64,000 bases of DNA from CAIMZW01 sp037133095 (GCA_037133095.1 JBAXOT010000003.1:1-64000), one strand, 5' to 3'. Counted from the stretch's first letter, positions 1 to 8,979 are shown. The notes: generated by a model from the sequence alone, not told the origin. Made by a program: numbers and translations.

Positions 1-587
1 TCTGAAGGAAAGAAGCCTGGGGCGAGGGCATTAACGCGAATACCTTTTCGCGAAGTCCATTGCGCTGCCAAATCGCGCGTCAATCCAATCAGTGCAGCCT
101 TACTTGATGAATATGCTGCTTGAGGTAATCCCCCGGTTCGCATTCCTAGGACGCTGGAAATGTTGACGATGGATCCACCGCCAACATTCTGGCGAGCGAA
201 TTCTTGCGCCATCCAATAGCAACCCATCAAATTAGTTTCGATAACTGATCGAAATTCATCGGGTGTCTCGCGAGTAGAAGGTACTGCGGTTCCGACTCCA
301 GCATTATTGACGAGAATATCTACACGACCAAAGGTCTTTATCGCCAGTGCAATTAAGGCCGCACAGTCTTCGGGTTGGGTCACATCAGTTTTGAGCGAGA
401 CCCATTTTCGTCCGGCGCCGGTGACCAGTGCTCCGGTTTCCGCGAGGCGATCCTCGCGTCGGGCACCGAGTACTAAATCGGCGCCAGCCTCTGCGAGTGC
501 TTGCGAGAAGGCCACGCCTAATCCAGATGAGGCTCCAGTCACTACCGCGACCTTGCCATCGAGCTTAAAGCGATCTAGAACTCCCAT
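1..587 (-). CDS. Short-chain dehydrogenase/reductase, 3' end outside window
   Basis: Partial SDR oxidoreductase read on the minus strand; the C-terminus lies beyond the left edge. Translation from the ATG at 587 gives the Rossmann glycine motif TGASSGLG near the N-terminus, NNAG, the catalytic YSSSK (Tyr/Lys) and RVNALAPGF after it, all in SDR order. The start is supported by a GAGGAG ribosome-binding site a few bases upstream. It diverges from the acyl-CoA dehydrogenase operon across 43 bp, so they probably share a control region. In that context it may oxidise a hydroxyacyl intermediate of the same pathway. The family assignment is clear; the substrate is inference. Confidence 0.9.
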   Translation of the reverse strand, partial: MGVLDRFKLDGKVAVVTGASSGLGVAFSQALAEAGADLVLGARREDRLAETGALVTGAGRKWVSLKTDVTQPEDCAALIALAIKTFGRVDILVNNAGVGTAVPSTRETPDEFRSVIETNLMGCYWMAQEFARQNVGGGSIVNISSVLGMRTGGLPQAAYSSSKAALIGLTRDLAAQWTSRKGIRVNALAPGFFPS

Positions 588-630
588 GGAATCTCTCCTC
601 TTTTACAAACACTGCTAGTAGGTTAAAGGA

Positions 631-1857
631 ATGGAGTTCACCTTAAGCCCAAAAACGCAGGAATATGTTGGACGTCTTAAGGAATTCATGGAAAGTGAAA
701 TTCTGCCCGTTGAAAATCTTTATCAGTCGCAGAGGGAAGAATTAATTGCTGCTGGTAAGGCACATCAAGTGCCTCCAATAATGGAACAACTAAAAGCCAA
801 AGCCAAGTCCCAAGGTCTCTGGAATCTTTTCTTGCCGAACAGCCATGATCCAGCTCACGGTCTCTCGGTCACCGACTATGCAACGCTTGCCGAAATAACG
901 GGCTGGTCACCAGAAATCGCTCCGGAAGTTTTTAACTGCTCGGCTCCTGACACCGGGAACATGGAAGTTCTCGAGATGTTTGGAAATGCAGCTCAACAAG
1001 AGGAATGGCTGGAACCATTACTCGAGGGAGTGATTCGTTCAGGGTTCGCCATGACCGAGCCCGATGTGGCATCCAGCGATGCTCGAAACATTCGAACATC
1101 AATTGACAGGGTTGGCGATAACTACGTCATCAATGGCCGTAAATGGTGGACTACCGGTGCCATGGATCCACGCTGCAAGATTCTGATTGTGATGGGTCGA
1201 ACTAATCCAGAGGCTGATCAGTATCACCAACAATCTATGGTGTTGGTTCCCATGGATACTCCGGGTGTAAAAATCGAACGAAACCTTTCAATATTTGGTT
1301 ATCAAGACCAACACGGACACGCGGAAATTTCATTCTCCGATGTCCGAGTTCCAATTTCACATCTGATTGGCGAGGAAGGCGCTGGTTTTGCTATTGCCCA
1401 AGCAAGACTTGGACCAGGACGAGTTCACCACTGCATGCGGGCAATTGGCATGGCCGAACGCGCGCTAAGTCTTATGGTTGAACGAGCCCAGTCCCGAACC
1501 GCCTTTGGAAAAGAGTTATCCCAACAGGGAGTCATCCAACAGTGGATCGCCGAGGCACGTATTTCGCTGGAACAATCGAGATTACTTGTTCTCAAGTGTG
1601 CCTGGATGATCGATACCTACGGGGCTAAGGCCGCACGAGGTGAGATCGCTGCGATCAAAGTCGCTATTCCGCGGATGGCAGAGGCAATAATTGATCATGC
1701 CATTCAAGTTCATGGCGGCGCCGGAGTAAGTCAAGACACCGTCCTGCCGTTCTTGTTCGCAGGTGTTCGATCTTTACGAATTGTTGACGGTCCTGACGAG
1801 GTTCACATTCGAGATATCGCGAGAATGGAACTGCGAGCAAAGACATCTAAAAATTGA
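631..1857 (+). CDS. Acyl-CoA dehydrogenase (ACAD10/11-like)
   Basis: FAD-dependent acyl-CoA dehydrogenase of 408 aa, the usual size for a single-domain enzyme. Seen: an N-terminal helical domain, the FAD/substrate motif MTEPDVASSD at residues 141-150, the beta-domain segment RKWWTTGA, and GPDEVH at about 387-392 near the end. By family knowledge these enzymes introduce a 2,3 double bond into acyl-CoA and pass electrons to ETF. The next gene overlaps its stop and encodes an APH-fold kinase. That pairing is fused in animal ACAD10/ACAD11 and separate in bacterial levulinate-type pathways, so the substrate may be a 4-hydroxyacyl-CoA that is first phosphorylated (inference). An AAAGGA stretch lies just upstream of the ATG. 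Confidence 0.93.
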   Translation: MEFTLSPKTQEYVGRLKEFMESEILPVENLYQSQREELIAAGKAHQVPPIMEQLKAKAKSQGLWNLFLPNSHDPAHGLSVTDYATLAEITGWSPEIAPEVFNCSAPDTGNMEVLEMFGNAAQQEEWLEPLLEGVIRSGFAMTEPDVASSDARNIRTSIDRVGDNYVINGRKWWTTGAMDPRCKILIVMGRTNPEADQYHQQSMVLVPMDTPGVKIERNLSIFGYQDQHGHAEISFSDVRVPISHLIGEEGAGFAIAQARLGPGRVHHCMRAIGMAERALSLMVERAQSRTAFGKELSQQGVIQQWIAEARISLEQSRLLVLKCAWMIDTYGAKAARGEIAAIKVAIPRMAEAIIDHAIQVHGGAGVSQDTVLPFLFAGVRSLRIVDGPDEVHIRDIARMELRAKTSKN

Positions 1858-2885
1858 GCGACTTAACTGAAGTACGAGGCGAAGATTCATTTGATGTAGA
1901 AAAGCTTCATTCATGGCTGGTTCAACAGTTGCCAGATTTATATGGTCCGCCTCAAGTCTTGCAATTTCGCAGCGGGGCATCGAATCTGACCTATCTGCTG
2001 CAATACCCGGATCGCGATTTGGTCCTGCGACGACCACCGTTCGGTGTTAAGGCGGCATCGGCGCATGACATGCGCCGGGAAGTTTTAATTCAGAGCGCGC
2101 TGCGTCCGCATTTTCCTTATGTACCGAAAATTATTGGATTTAGCGACGATCTTTCCATCATGAATTCCGATTTTTATGTGATGGAGAGAATTCCAGGAAC
2201 CATTTTGCGACGTGAGATGCCAAAAGATTTAACTCTGAGCGAGGCTCAGATCCGAGATATAGGAGAATCGATGATCTCCGGGTGGGTGGAACTGCACTCT
2301 GTGGATGCATCAATACTTGAATCGCTCCATAAGGGCGAGGGATACGTCCAGCGTCAAGTCGAAGGTTGGAGTCGAAGGTATCGGGCTGCTCTCACTGATG
2401 ATGTGCCTGATGGCGAAGATGTTATGAATTGGCTGGAACTTCATCAACCAGCAGATGTTAAACATTGCGTTATTCATGGTGATTGGCGATTGGACAATAT
2501 CGTTCTAAATCTCGATGCCGCCAAGCTAGTCGGCGTGCTCGATTGGGAATTAGCAACTGTGGGAGATCCACTGATGGATCTCGGGTCCAGTCTTGCTTAT
2601 TGGATCAACGCAGATGATCCGCAAGATTTTGCCCTGCTGCGTCGTCAGCCAAGCAATTTGCCGGGAATGCCAACTAGAAGTGAGATTGTTGCTCGTTATC
2701 TGGAACTCTCCGGCATTGATTGTGACGACTTTACTTTCTATGAAGTGTTTGGGCTTTTCCGATTGAGTGTGATCATCCAACAAATTTGGATTCGATATCG
2801 CCTTGGGCAAACGACGAATCCTGCTTTCTCAGACTTTGGGAACGCGGTTAATGTGCTTATCAGCAGAGCGAGGAGTTTGATGTGA
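1854..2885 (+). CDS. APH-family phosphotransferase (hydroxyacyl-CoA kinase-like)
   Basis: Protein-kinase-like fold phosphotransferase of 343 aa. Visible motifs are the nucleotide-binding region GASNLTYLL near residue 41, the catalytic loop HGDWRLDNIV at 208-217, and the metal-binding DWELATVGDPLMD at 230-242. The start is TTG at 1854, which overlaps the acyl-CoA dehydrogenase stop by 4 bases, so the two are translationally coupled. Relatives are the kinase domain of ACAD10/ACAD11 and LvaA of Pseudomonas, which act on 4-hydroxyacyl-CoA. This is much more likely than antibiotic resistance given the operon. The downstream dehydrogenase also overlaps by 4 bases. Confidence 0.88.
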   Translation: MSDLTEVRGEDSFDVEKLHSWLVQQLPDLYGPPQVLQFRSGASNLTYLLQYPDRDLVLRRPPFGVKAASAHDMRREVLIQSALRPHFPYVPKIIGFSDDLSIMNSDFYVMERIPGTILRREMPKDLTLSEAQIRDIGESMISGWVELHSVDASILESLHKGEGYVQRQVEGWSRRYRAALTDDVPDGEDVMNWLELHQPADVKHCVIHGDWRLDNIVLNLDAAKLVGVLDWELATVGDPLMDLGSSLAYWINADDPQDFALLRRQPSNLPGMPTRSEIVARYLELSGIDCDDFTFYEVFGLFRLSVIIQQIWIRYRLGQTTNPAFSDFGNAVNVLISRARSLM

Positions 2886-3886
2886 TGCGTGCAGCACGTT
2901 TGACGGTATCGACAAGAACATTCGAGATTGTTGACCTGCCTATTCCAGAACCGAAGGCAAACGAGGTCAGAATCAAAGTCATGGCCGCGGGCGTTTGTCT
3001 ATCCGACGTCCACTTCCTTGATGGAACTCTCTCGCCCGGCTCCCTTGAATCTGATGCTGTGACGTTGGGTCATGAAGTGGCTGGAGTGATTGAGAAGTTA
3101 GGCAATTCCGTCTCAAATTTCAAAGTCGGTCAACATGTCGTAGTGGTCGCGGGCGCTCGCGATGCTAACGGCAAATTAAGCACACAAGGCTTTGACTATG
3201 ACGGTGGATTCGCCGATTACGTCATATGTCTTGCCGAGAATTTGATTGTGATACCTGATTCGCTCGCCTTCGAGCAGGCCTGCATAATTCCAGATGCAGT
3301 CTCCACCCCATGGGCTGCGATCACGCAAACGGCACAGATGCGAAGTTCTGAATCTGCCGTTGTATTTGGAGTAGGCGGCTTGGGATTTCATGCCGTTCAA
3401 CTTCTCAAGATCATTGGGTGTTCTGTCATCGCCATTGACCCCTCCGAATTTGCCCGCGACCGCGCGCTACAAGCCGGTGCTGATTTCGCCTTCGATTCAC
3501 ACGATCTAGATGTGGTTGCAAAGGTCAAATCAGCAACTTACGGCAAAGGCACGAACGCCGCGTTTGACTTTGCTGGGGTGGCTTCCATCAGGAAGCAGGC
3601 GCTCTCGATGCTGGCCGAAGGAGGCAAGTTAGTCATTATTGGAATAGCCAACGAGCCAATTGTTATCCCCAGCGACATGGCATTTACCTATCGAAGGACG
3701 CAAATTCTTGGTCACTATGGTTCGGAGGGTTTTCACACCGAAGAAATAGTTGAGATGGCCAGCAATGGGATTCTTGATCTTTCCAAATCGATTACGCAAG
3801 TTCTTCCGTTAGAACACGCCCCCGATGCTTTGAAACAGTTGCAAGAGAAAATCGGAAACCCGATTCGGATCGTTCTTAAGCCTTAA
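2882..3886 (+). CDS. Zinc-type alcohol dehydrogenase family (MDR) protein
   Basis: Medium-chain dehydrogenase/reductase of 334 aa. Seen: the catalytic-zinc region GVCLSD (Cys39) and GHE at 63-65, and the nucleotide-binding GVGGLG around 163-168. The four-cysteine structural-zinc lobe found in many alcohol dehydrogenases is absent; the corresponding stretch (about residues 90-110) has no cysteines. Translation starts at GTG 2882 or ATG 2885, both overlapping the stop of the kinase gene. It is the last gene of the operon and its end overlaps the convergent VOC gene by 11 bp. It probably oxidises an alcohol intermediate of the same route with NAD(P); the substrate is unknown. Confidence 0.88.
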   Translation: MMRAARLTVSTRTFEIVDLPIPEPKANEVRIKVMAAGVCLSDVHFLDGTLSPGSLESDAVTLGHEVAGVIEKLGNSVSNFKVGQHVVVVAGARDANGKLSTQGFDYDGGFADYVICLAENLIVIPDSLAFEQACIIPDAVSTPWAAITQTAQMRSSESAVVFGVGGLGFHAVQLLKIIGCSVIAIDPSEFARDRALQAGADFAFDSHDLDVVAKVKSATYGKGTNAAFDFAGVASIRKQALSMLAEGGKLVIIGIANEPIVIPSDMAFTYRRTQILGHYGSEGFHTEEIVEMASNGILDLSKSITQVLPLEHAPDALKQLQEKIGNPIRIVLKP

Positions 3887-4241
3887 GAACGCAGAACTCA
3901 TTTCCCTCAGGGTCTGCCATCACTATCCAAGTTGTAGCCGGATCCGAATTTTGACCAATATCAATCTGTCGGCCACCCAAGTCTTCTATGCGTGCCACCT
4001 CTGCCGCCTGGTCGGATGGCCTTAAGTCCATGTGCATTCGATTTTTCACCTGTCGAGGGTCGGTGGTGCGGATGAAAAGTATGTCTGGAATATTTCCTTG
4101 GAGTGGGCTGCCATCAAGCAGTTCAATGCACACCTCATTTGGTTCGTTATAGGTGATTTCCCAAGAAAGAACTGCAGCCCAAAAACTCGCCAACTTATGC
4201 GGATCTATGGCATCTATCGTTAAACACTGTATTCGCACCAT
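3876..4241 (-). CDS. VOC-family (glyoxalase/bleomycin-resistance-like) protein
   Basis: A 121-aa protein of the vicinal oxygen chelate fold. It starts MVRIQCLTIDAIDPHKLASFW, keeps an MDLRPSD segment in the middle, and ends with MADPEGNEFCVL, the typical beta-strand of the family carrying the acidic metal ligand. This length equals one complete betaalphabetabetabeta pair. Members include glyoxalases, dioxygenases and binding proteins, and nothing here fixes the activity. The gene is convergent with the MDR dehydrogenase and overlaps it by 11 bp. Confidence 0.8.
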   Translation of the reverse strand: MVRIQCLTIDAIDPHKLASFWAAVLSWEITYNEPNEVCIELLDGSPLQGNIPDILFIRTTDPRQVKNRMHMDLRPSDQAAEVARIEDLGGRQIDIGQNSDPATTWIVMADPEGNEFCVLKA

Positions 4242-4298
4242 AAAGAAGAGGCTAGCCGATCGACTAAAAAGTAGAAATGGTATTTGACATGTTCGGAA

Positions 4299-4778
4299 CT
4301 ATTCCCCGGCAACATTTGCGTATGCCCAAAGATCAATTTCATCGAGATCGAGAATACGTATTCCATGCACTCGCAAAGTATCCGAAATTTGAGCTCGATG
4401 TTCAGTTGCATGATGAATTGACTGGGAAATGATTGTCGAACGAGCCCGCTTGACTTCGCCGTCGGGGCGCTGTCGAATAATAATCGCCTCCGGTTCCTGA
4501 GCCGCCAGCCGCAAGAGTTCGTCAGAGTCTTTGGCGATTCGGGCCAGTTCATCCAAGGAAATCAGCATCTCTTGATTGAGATTATCGAAAGTCCACGTCT
4601 GACTAAGGGCGTGGGCATATCCCCCGGCTGCCAAAATAAGGTGATTGGCAAGTTCACGAACGGACCAATCAACTGGTGTTAGTTTGAGATCGAGCGCTGT
4701 TTCGGGCAACTCTTGCAACTTCACAATGAGGTGTTGATTAGACCACGCCATATGGCGCATTAATTTTTCCAGGTCCAC
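4299..4778 (-). CDS. DinB-family four-helix metal-binding protein (copy 1)
   Basis: A 159-aa DinB/YfiT-like protein. The first helix (LMRHMAWSNQHL), a central helix with NHLILA, and the C-terminal HHATEHRAQ supply the histidines that bind a divalent metal in this superfamily. Some relatives are thiol-dependent transferases (bacillithiol or mycothiol S-transferases) and others have no known role. A clear paralogue lies at 44,030-44,524 in this window. The gene is 8 bp downstream of the hydrolase on the same strand, so the two are likely cotranscribed. Confidence 0.82.
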   Translation of the reverse strand: MDLEKLMRHMAWSNQHLIVKLQELPETALDLKLTPVDWSVRELANHLILAAGGYAHALSQTWTFDNLNQEMLISLDELARIAKDSDELLRLAAQEPEAIIIRQRPDGEVKRARSTIISQSIHHATEHRAQISDTLRVHGIRILDLDEIDLWAYANVAGE

Positions 4779-4786
4779 AGACCCTC

Positions 4787-5557
4787 CTAATTTCCGGAAA
4801 CTACGCGCTCGATATGCGCAAGTGAATTATGGAAAATTAATTCAGCATCGTTATCCATCGTGGCAACGTGATAACTGTTAGTGATTTCAATCCGTTGTTT
4901 CTCTTTGCTGGAAATTTCAGCCATGATGATGTTGGAATTCGAGATCGGTAGGACATGGTCATCCACACTGTGAAAGAGCAAAGTGGGAACATCGACTTTG
5001 GCTAGATTCGTTCGAGTTGCCTTGAGCATCTTGTTAAGTTGCAACACTCCTCGAGTGGGAAGGACGTCATAGCCCCATTCAGTGACACCAGGCTTCTTAA
5101 TGTCGTCGCCAACCGAAGCCATACCTTTTTTGAAAAGCGCGATGAGCGGGGCAAACTGGACTTGCACCCCGGGGATATGAATCATTGGGTTGACCAGGAC
5201 GATTCCATCCACTGGAACAGTCTCGGTGACATTGAGAGTGGTGCAGCCGCCCATCGACAAACCAAAGACAAAAACTTTGCTACAACTCTGACGAAGTTCA
5301 GCAACATCTTGCATTACTCGATCGGGCCACTCCTGCCACTTCACCTGGTTTAAATCATTCCAATGAGTTCCATGTCCAGGCAGTCGAGGGACGCGGATGG
5401 CATAACCGCGATCTTGGAGGAAATGTGCCCAAGGACGCATTGAGGCGGGTGAACCAGTGAAGCCATGAACGAGTACAACTCCCACTTGTGCATTGGCGCC
5501 ATGTCCAGCATAGGAGTAATCGGTAAGCCAGCCTTCAGGTGCGGTGTTTGTCGCCAT
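4787..5557 (-). CDS. Alpha/beta hydrolase (carboxylesterase/lipase-like)
   Basis: A 256-aa single-domain alpha/beta hydrolase resembling Est30-type carboxylesterases. Seen: the oxyanion segment VLVHGFTGSP at about 28-37, the nucleophile elbow GLSMGG with Ser101, the acid in HSVDDHVLP, and the catalytic His in SYHVATMD near the C-terminus. No signal peptide is visible, so it is probably cytoplasmic. It is followed closely by a DinB-family gene on the same strand. The natural ester substrate is unknown. Confidence 0.87.
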   Translation of the reverse strand: MATNTAPEGWLTDYSYAGHGANAQVGVVLVHGFTGSPASMRPWAHFLQDRGYAIRVPRLPGHGTHWNDLNQVKWQEWPDRVMQDVAELRQSCSKVFVFGLSMGGCTTLNVTETVPVDGIVLVNPMIHIPGVQVQFAPLIALFKKGMASVGDDIKKPGVTEWGYDVLPTRGVLQLNKMLKATRTNLAKVDVPTLLFHSVDDHVLPISNSNIIMAEISSKEKQRIEITNSYHVATMDNDAELIFHNSLAHIERVVSGN

Positions 5558-5616
5558 GAAGCCACTTTATTCGGAGTTCACGGCAACTGTCACTCCTCTG
5601 GCGTAGCGTTCTTGCT

Positions 5617-7368
5617 GTGTCCGCCATCCTGAACTTTCAACCTTCCTTTGAAGAGTTGGGTCGATCGTTACAGGCAACCACTTTTGTGGTGGTGGACCTA
5701 GAGACAACCGGCACCTCCCCACGAGACGGCAGCGGAATAACTGAATTCGGCGCAGTAAAAATCTGCGGTGGCGAGGTTCTCGGAACTTTTCAGACCTTCG
5801 TTAACCCGCGGCAAGATATTCCTGCTTTTATTACTGTCTTGACTGGAATAACCAACGCGATGGTCATTAACGCACCTTTCATTGAAGAAGTCTTTCCGGC
5901 ATTTATCGAGTTCTGTGGGTCCAAGACTGAGACCGTTTTGGTGGCACACAATGCGCCTTTTGATGTCGGCTTCCTCAAAGGCGCCGCCCAGCAATTGGGG
6001 TACGAGTGGCCAGGTTATGCGGTCATTGATACGGCACGTATCGCTCGATTGGTTCTTTCCAAGGAAGAGGTGCGAAACTGCAAACTTGGCACACTCTCAG
6101 AATTTTTCGGCACCAAAGTCACACCTACCCACCGTGCCCTTGATGATGCCCAAGCCACAGTAGAAGTCTTGCATGGACTTTTCGAACGTCTGGGGCGGCT
6201 TGGCGTCTCGACCTTTGAAGATCTGGTCTCTTTTGTCCACCGAGTAACTCCAGAACAGCGCTCGAAGAAACATTTGGCCGAAGGAATCCCAGCAGCGGCG
6301 GGTGTTTACATTTTTCGAGACCGCGCCGGCGAAGCGCTCTATGTCGGGACCTCGCGCAATTTGAAAACGCGGGTTCGGAATTATTTCGGTGCTGGCGAGA
6401 CCAGGCGCAGGATTCGAGACATGATTACGTTGGCAGAATCTATCGACATCATTGTTTGTGCCACGGTGCTCGAGGCAGAAATTCGCGAGTTGCGTCATAT
6501 TTCAGAAAAGCAACCTAGATTTAATCGCAGATCTCGGATGCAAGAAAAAGCAGTTTGGCTGACTCTGACTGATGAAAATTTCCCTCGCCTCTCCGTTGTT
6601 CGAGGTGGGCAGAGCCTTAGAGATGCACGTGGTTGGTGTGGCCCTTTCAATGGTCGCCTCGAGGCCCAACTGGCGATAGAAGCAATTCACGAAGTCGTCC
6701 CGCTGCGTCAATGTACGAAAAAAATCTCTACCAAATCGATTGCGAATGGCACCTCATGTGCCCTCTATGACATGGGCAGGTGCGGTGCGCCCTGCATCGG
6801 TGAAGAAACTGCTTCCGAATATGAAAATCACTTAACCCGTGCCCGAGAATTAATGCAGATTTCCGCGACCGGTCTCCATGGTCATCTCACCTCAAAAATG
6901 CTCGCTCTGGCGGAGGTTCAAAGGTTTGAAGAAGCCACTGAATATCGAGATCGACTTTCCGCATTTATCAAGGGCAGTTCCAGATCGCAACGAATCCGAT
7001 CTCTCACTCGAATTCCCTTCCTCATCTCGGCGAAATTATTGAGCGAGGAACGAGGACCTGCCTGGGAATTTATCTGCATTAAATATGGCCGATTGGCGGG
7101 ATCAGCCATCTCCACGGATGCGGTCACGATGGTAGACACCATTAATTCGCTCAAGCTCACGGCAGAGGTCATCAGTAATTCCGAACAGGTTCTTCCCGCT
7201 TCCTCCTACGAAGAGGTTGAGAAGTTACTCAACTATTTAGAAGCGCCAGGCATTCGGTTGGTCGACATGGAGGGTGATTGGGTGAGTCCCGCAGCTGGCT
7301 CGGGAAAGTATTTCTCCCAACGGGTCGAGCAAGAATCCAAGTGGAATCTCTTTACGCAGAAGGAGTAG
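5617..7368 (+). CDS. DEDD exonuclease / GIY-YIG (UvrC-like) fusion nuclease
   Basis: A 583-aa fusion. Residues about 20-195 form a DnaQ-like 3'-5' exonuclease (VVDLETTG; HNAPFDVGFL; HRALDDAQ), giving the DEDDh acidic and His residues. Residues about 225-320 form a GIY-YIG endonuclease (GVYIFRD...ALYVG, then TRVRNYF). The rest resembles the N-terminal half of UvrC: a cysteine cluster (CALYDMGRCGAPC) and a UVR-like helix pair (EVQRFEEATEYRDRL). It lacks the UvrC C-terminal RNase-H-like domain and the HhH motifs. By homology with the Cho/DnaQ fusion family it probably acts in DNA repair, cutting 3' to lesions. The start is GTG 5617. It overlaps trpD by 17 bp at the 3' end. Confidence 0.9.
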   Translation: MSAILNFQPSFEELGRSLQATTFVVVDLETTGTSPRDGSGITEFGAVKICGGEVLGTFQTFVNPRQDIPAFITVLTGITNAMVINAPFIEEVFPAFIEFCGSKTETVLVAHNAPFDVGFLKGAAQQLGYEWPGYAVIDTARIARLVLSKEEVRNCKLGTLSEFFGTKVTPTHRALDDAQATVEVLHGLFERLGRLGVSTFEDLVSFVHRVTPEQRSKKHLAEGIPAAAGVYIFRDRAGEALYVGTSRNLKTRVRNYFGAGETRRRIRDMITLAESIDIIVCATVLEAEIRELRHISEKQPRFNRRSRMQEKAVWLTLTDENFPRLSVVRGGQSLRDARGWCGPFNGRLEAQLAIEAIHEVVPLRQCTKKISTKSIANGTSCALYDMGRCGAPCIGEETASEYENHLTRARELMQISATGLHGHLTSKMLALAEVQRFEEATEYRDRLSAFIKGSSRSQRIRSLTRIPFLISAKLLSEERGPAWEFICIKYGRLAGSAISTDAVTMVDTINSLKLTAEVISNSEQVLPASSYEEVEKLLNYLEAPGIRLVDMEGDWVSPAAGSGKYFSQRVEQESKWNLFTQKE

Positions 7369-8416
7369 TAGCCAACTCTTGGCTCAGTTCGATCCAATTC
7401 TGCAGCAATCTTTTCGCTGCGCCAGAGTCCACTGCCTGATTAGCCCGAACCCAACCATTGGCAAATTGCTGTTCCACGCTCAGTGAGAAATCAGCTTTGA
7501 ATGCCGCAATCGAAGCCGCGGCATTGAGCAAGACAGCGTCACGCCTTGGACCTATCTCGCCATCAAAAATAGATCGAGTCACCGCGGCGTTAAATGCTGG
7601 ATCTCCGCCAACAATTTCCGAGATCGGTGAAAGTTCGATCCCGATATTTCGAGGATCAAAGGATTCCCAGCGCATCTGGCCATCATTGATCTGAATCACG
7701 GTCGTGGTCGTCGAAATCGAAATTTCGTCGAGACCATCATCACCTCGAAAGAGGAAACCTTCACAACCTCGATCGGCCAGTACCTTGGCCATGATGGGCA
7801 ACATTCGCTCGCTGGCGACCCCAATCGCGACCGCCTTAGGCTGGGCCGGGTTGGAGAGCGGGCCCAGAATATTGAAAATGGTCGGGACCTTGAGCTCTTT
7901 GCGGGCTGGGGCGGCAAATCTCATCGCTGGGTGAAACTTGGGTGCAAAGCAGAACCCGATGCCAATTCGGCGGATGCACTCGGCAACTTGGACCCCATCT
8001 AATGTGATGTCGATGCCCAGCGCCTCCAACAGATCGGCCGAGCCGGCCAAAGAGGTGGCGGCCCGGTTCCCATGTTTGACCACCCTGGCGCCAGCCGCAG
8101 TGGTCACGATGCAGGCCGTCGTTGAAATATTGATGGTGTTCGCGCCATCGCCACCCGTTCCGACGATATCTAAAGCGCGATCGGGAATGGTTATCGGGGC
8201 GGCAAATTTAAACATTTGGGCGACCATGGCGCTAATTTCATCCGGTGTTTCGCCTTTTTCCTTGTAAGCCAAGAGAAAATTCTTTATCTCTTCGATATCG
8301 GCAGATCCACTGAGGATATTTTCCATCGCCCAAGAGGTTTGTTCGTTAGAGAGCACCTCTTTCGCACGCAATTGGGCGATTACTCCCGCCCAGTTCAAGG
8401 GTGCGGAATCAGGCAA
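7352..8416 (-). CDS. trpD: Anthranilate phosphoribosyltransferase
   Basis: The second step of tryptophan synthesis: transfer of phosphoribose from PRPP to anthranilate. At 354 aa it is full length. Seen: the PRPP-binding GTGGDG with ANTINIST, the KHGNR segment, and the AGSADLLEALG loop, followed by the FAPKFHPAM and LGPLSNPA segments typical of TrpD. The best start is TTG 8416, which overlaps the end of the receiver-domain gene by 8 bp, so translational coupling is likely. No other trp gene is nearby. TrpD beside the ctaE/qcr cluster is a familiar actinobacterial arrangement. Confidence 0.95.
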   Translation of the reverse strand: MPDSAPLNWAGVIAQLRAKEVLSNEQTSWAMENILSGSADIEEIKNFLLAYKEKGETPDEISAMVAQMFKFAAPITIPDRALDIVGTGGDGANTINISTTACIVTTAAGARVVKHGNRAATSLAGSADLLEALGIDITLDGVQVAECIRRIGIGFCFAPKFHPAMRFAAPARKELKVPTIFNILGPLSNPAQPKAVAIGVASERMLPIMAKVLADRGCEGFLFRGDDGLDEISISTTTTVIQINDGQMRWESFDPRNIGIELSPISEIVGGDPAFNAAVTRSIFDGEIGPRRDAVLLNAAASIAAFKADFSLSVEQQFANGWVRANQAVDSGAAKRLLQNWIELSQELATTPSA

Positions 8417-8816
8417 GATCGGAGAGGGCTAGGCGCGATCGGAGCAATCCAGCCGCCTTTTCAGCAACAATGAACGGGTCAATTGGGTGCATCAGGGTGT
8501 CCTCAGCGCGAGACCAAGAAGCGAGCCAGCCATCTTGAACTCGACCCGTGATGAGAAGGACAGGAGGACAGTTATATACCTCGTCCTTGAGTTGCCTGGC
8601 GATACCCATGCCACCTTCTGGAACTGCCTCGCCATCCAATATAAAGAGCGAGACCGGGTTCTTGGCATCAACATAAGCGCGAAGCGCAGGACCGGTGGCA
8701 ATCTCCATGATGGTGTGGGCGGGAAGATCAGTCGCAACCTGGGAACCAAGTGCGGAAATCAGGCTGGCACGGACACTCTGATCGTCCGAATAGATGAGAA
8801 TGACTGGGCTGCTCAT
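8409..8816 (-). CDS. Stand-alone response-regulator receiver domain, degenerate
   Basis: A 135-aa protein made only of a CheY-like receiver. It has the acidic pair (YSDD, residues about 9-12), the phospho-acceptor Asp in LFILDGEA, and the Thr in LLITGR. The usual Lys-Pro at the end of beta5 is replaced by His-Pro (MHPIDP). There is no DNA-binding or enzymatic output domain, and no kinase gene is nearby. It overlaps the start of trpD and diverges from ctaE over 163 bp. Loss of the lysine suggests altered or absent phospho-signalling (inference). Confidence 0.72.
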   Translation of the reverse strand: MSSPVILIYSDDQSVRASLISALGSQVATDLPAHTIMEIATGPALRAYVDAKNPVSLFILDGEAVPEGGMGIARQLKDEVYNCPPVLLITGRVQDGWLASWSRAEDTLMHPIDPFIVAEKAAGLLRSRLALSDLA

Positions 8817-8979
8817 GGTTGCCTAGTCTAGCCACGCTTTTGCGAGCCTTGGAGCGTAACTAGCCGAATCTCGGTTGAATCTGGGCTGAACAGCGCGCGT
8901 GATGAGTCTCACCCTGACCCACGGCTCGCGGGGCAACGATGAGGTGCGTTTTAGGGAGTAAATCAGGAATAATCCCCCC

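Noticed and set aside
1854..2885. APH kinase as aminoglycoside resistance gene
   Set aside because: The overlap with acyl-CoA dehydrogenase points to hydroxyacyl-CoA metabolism.
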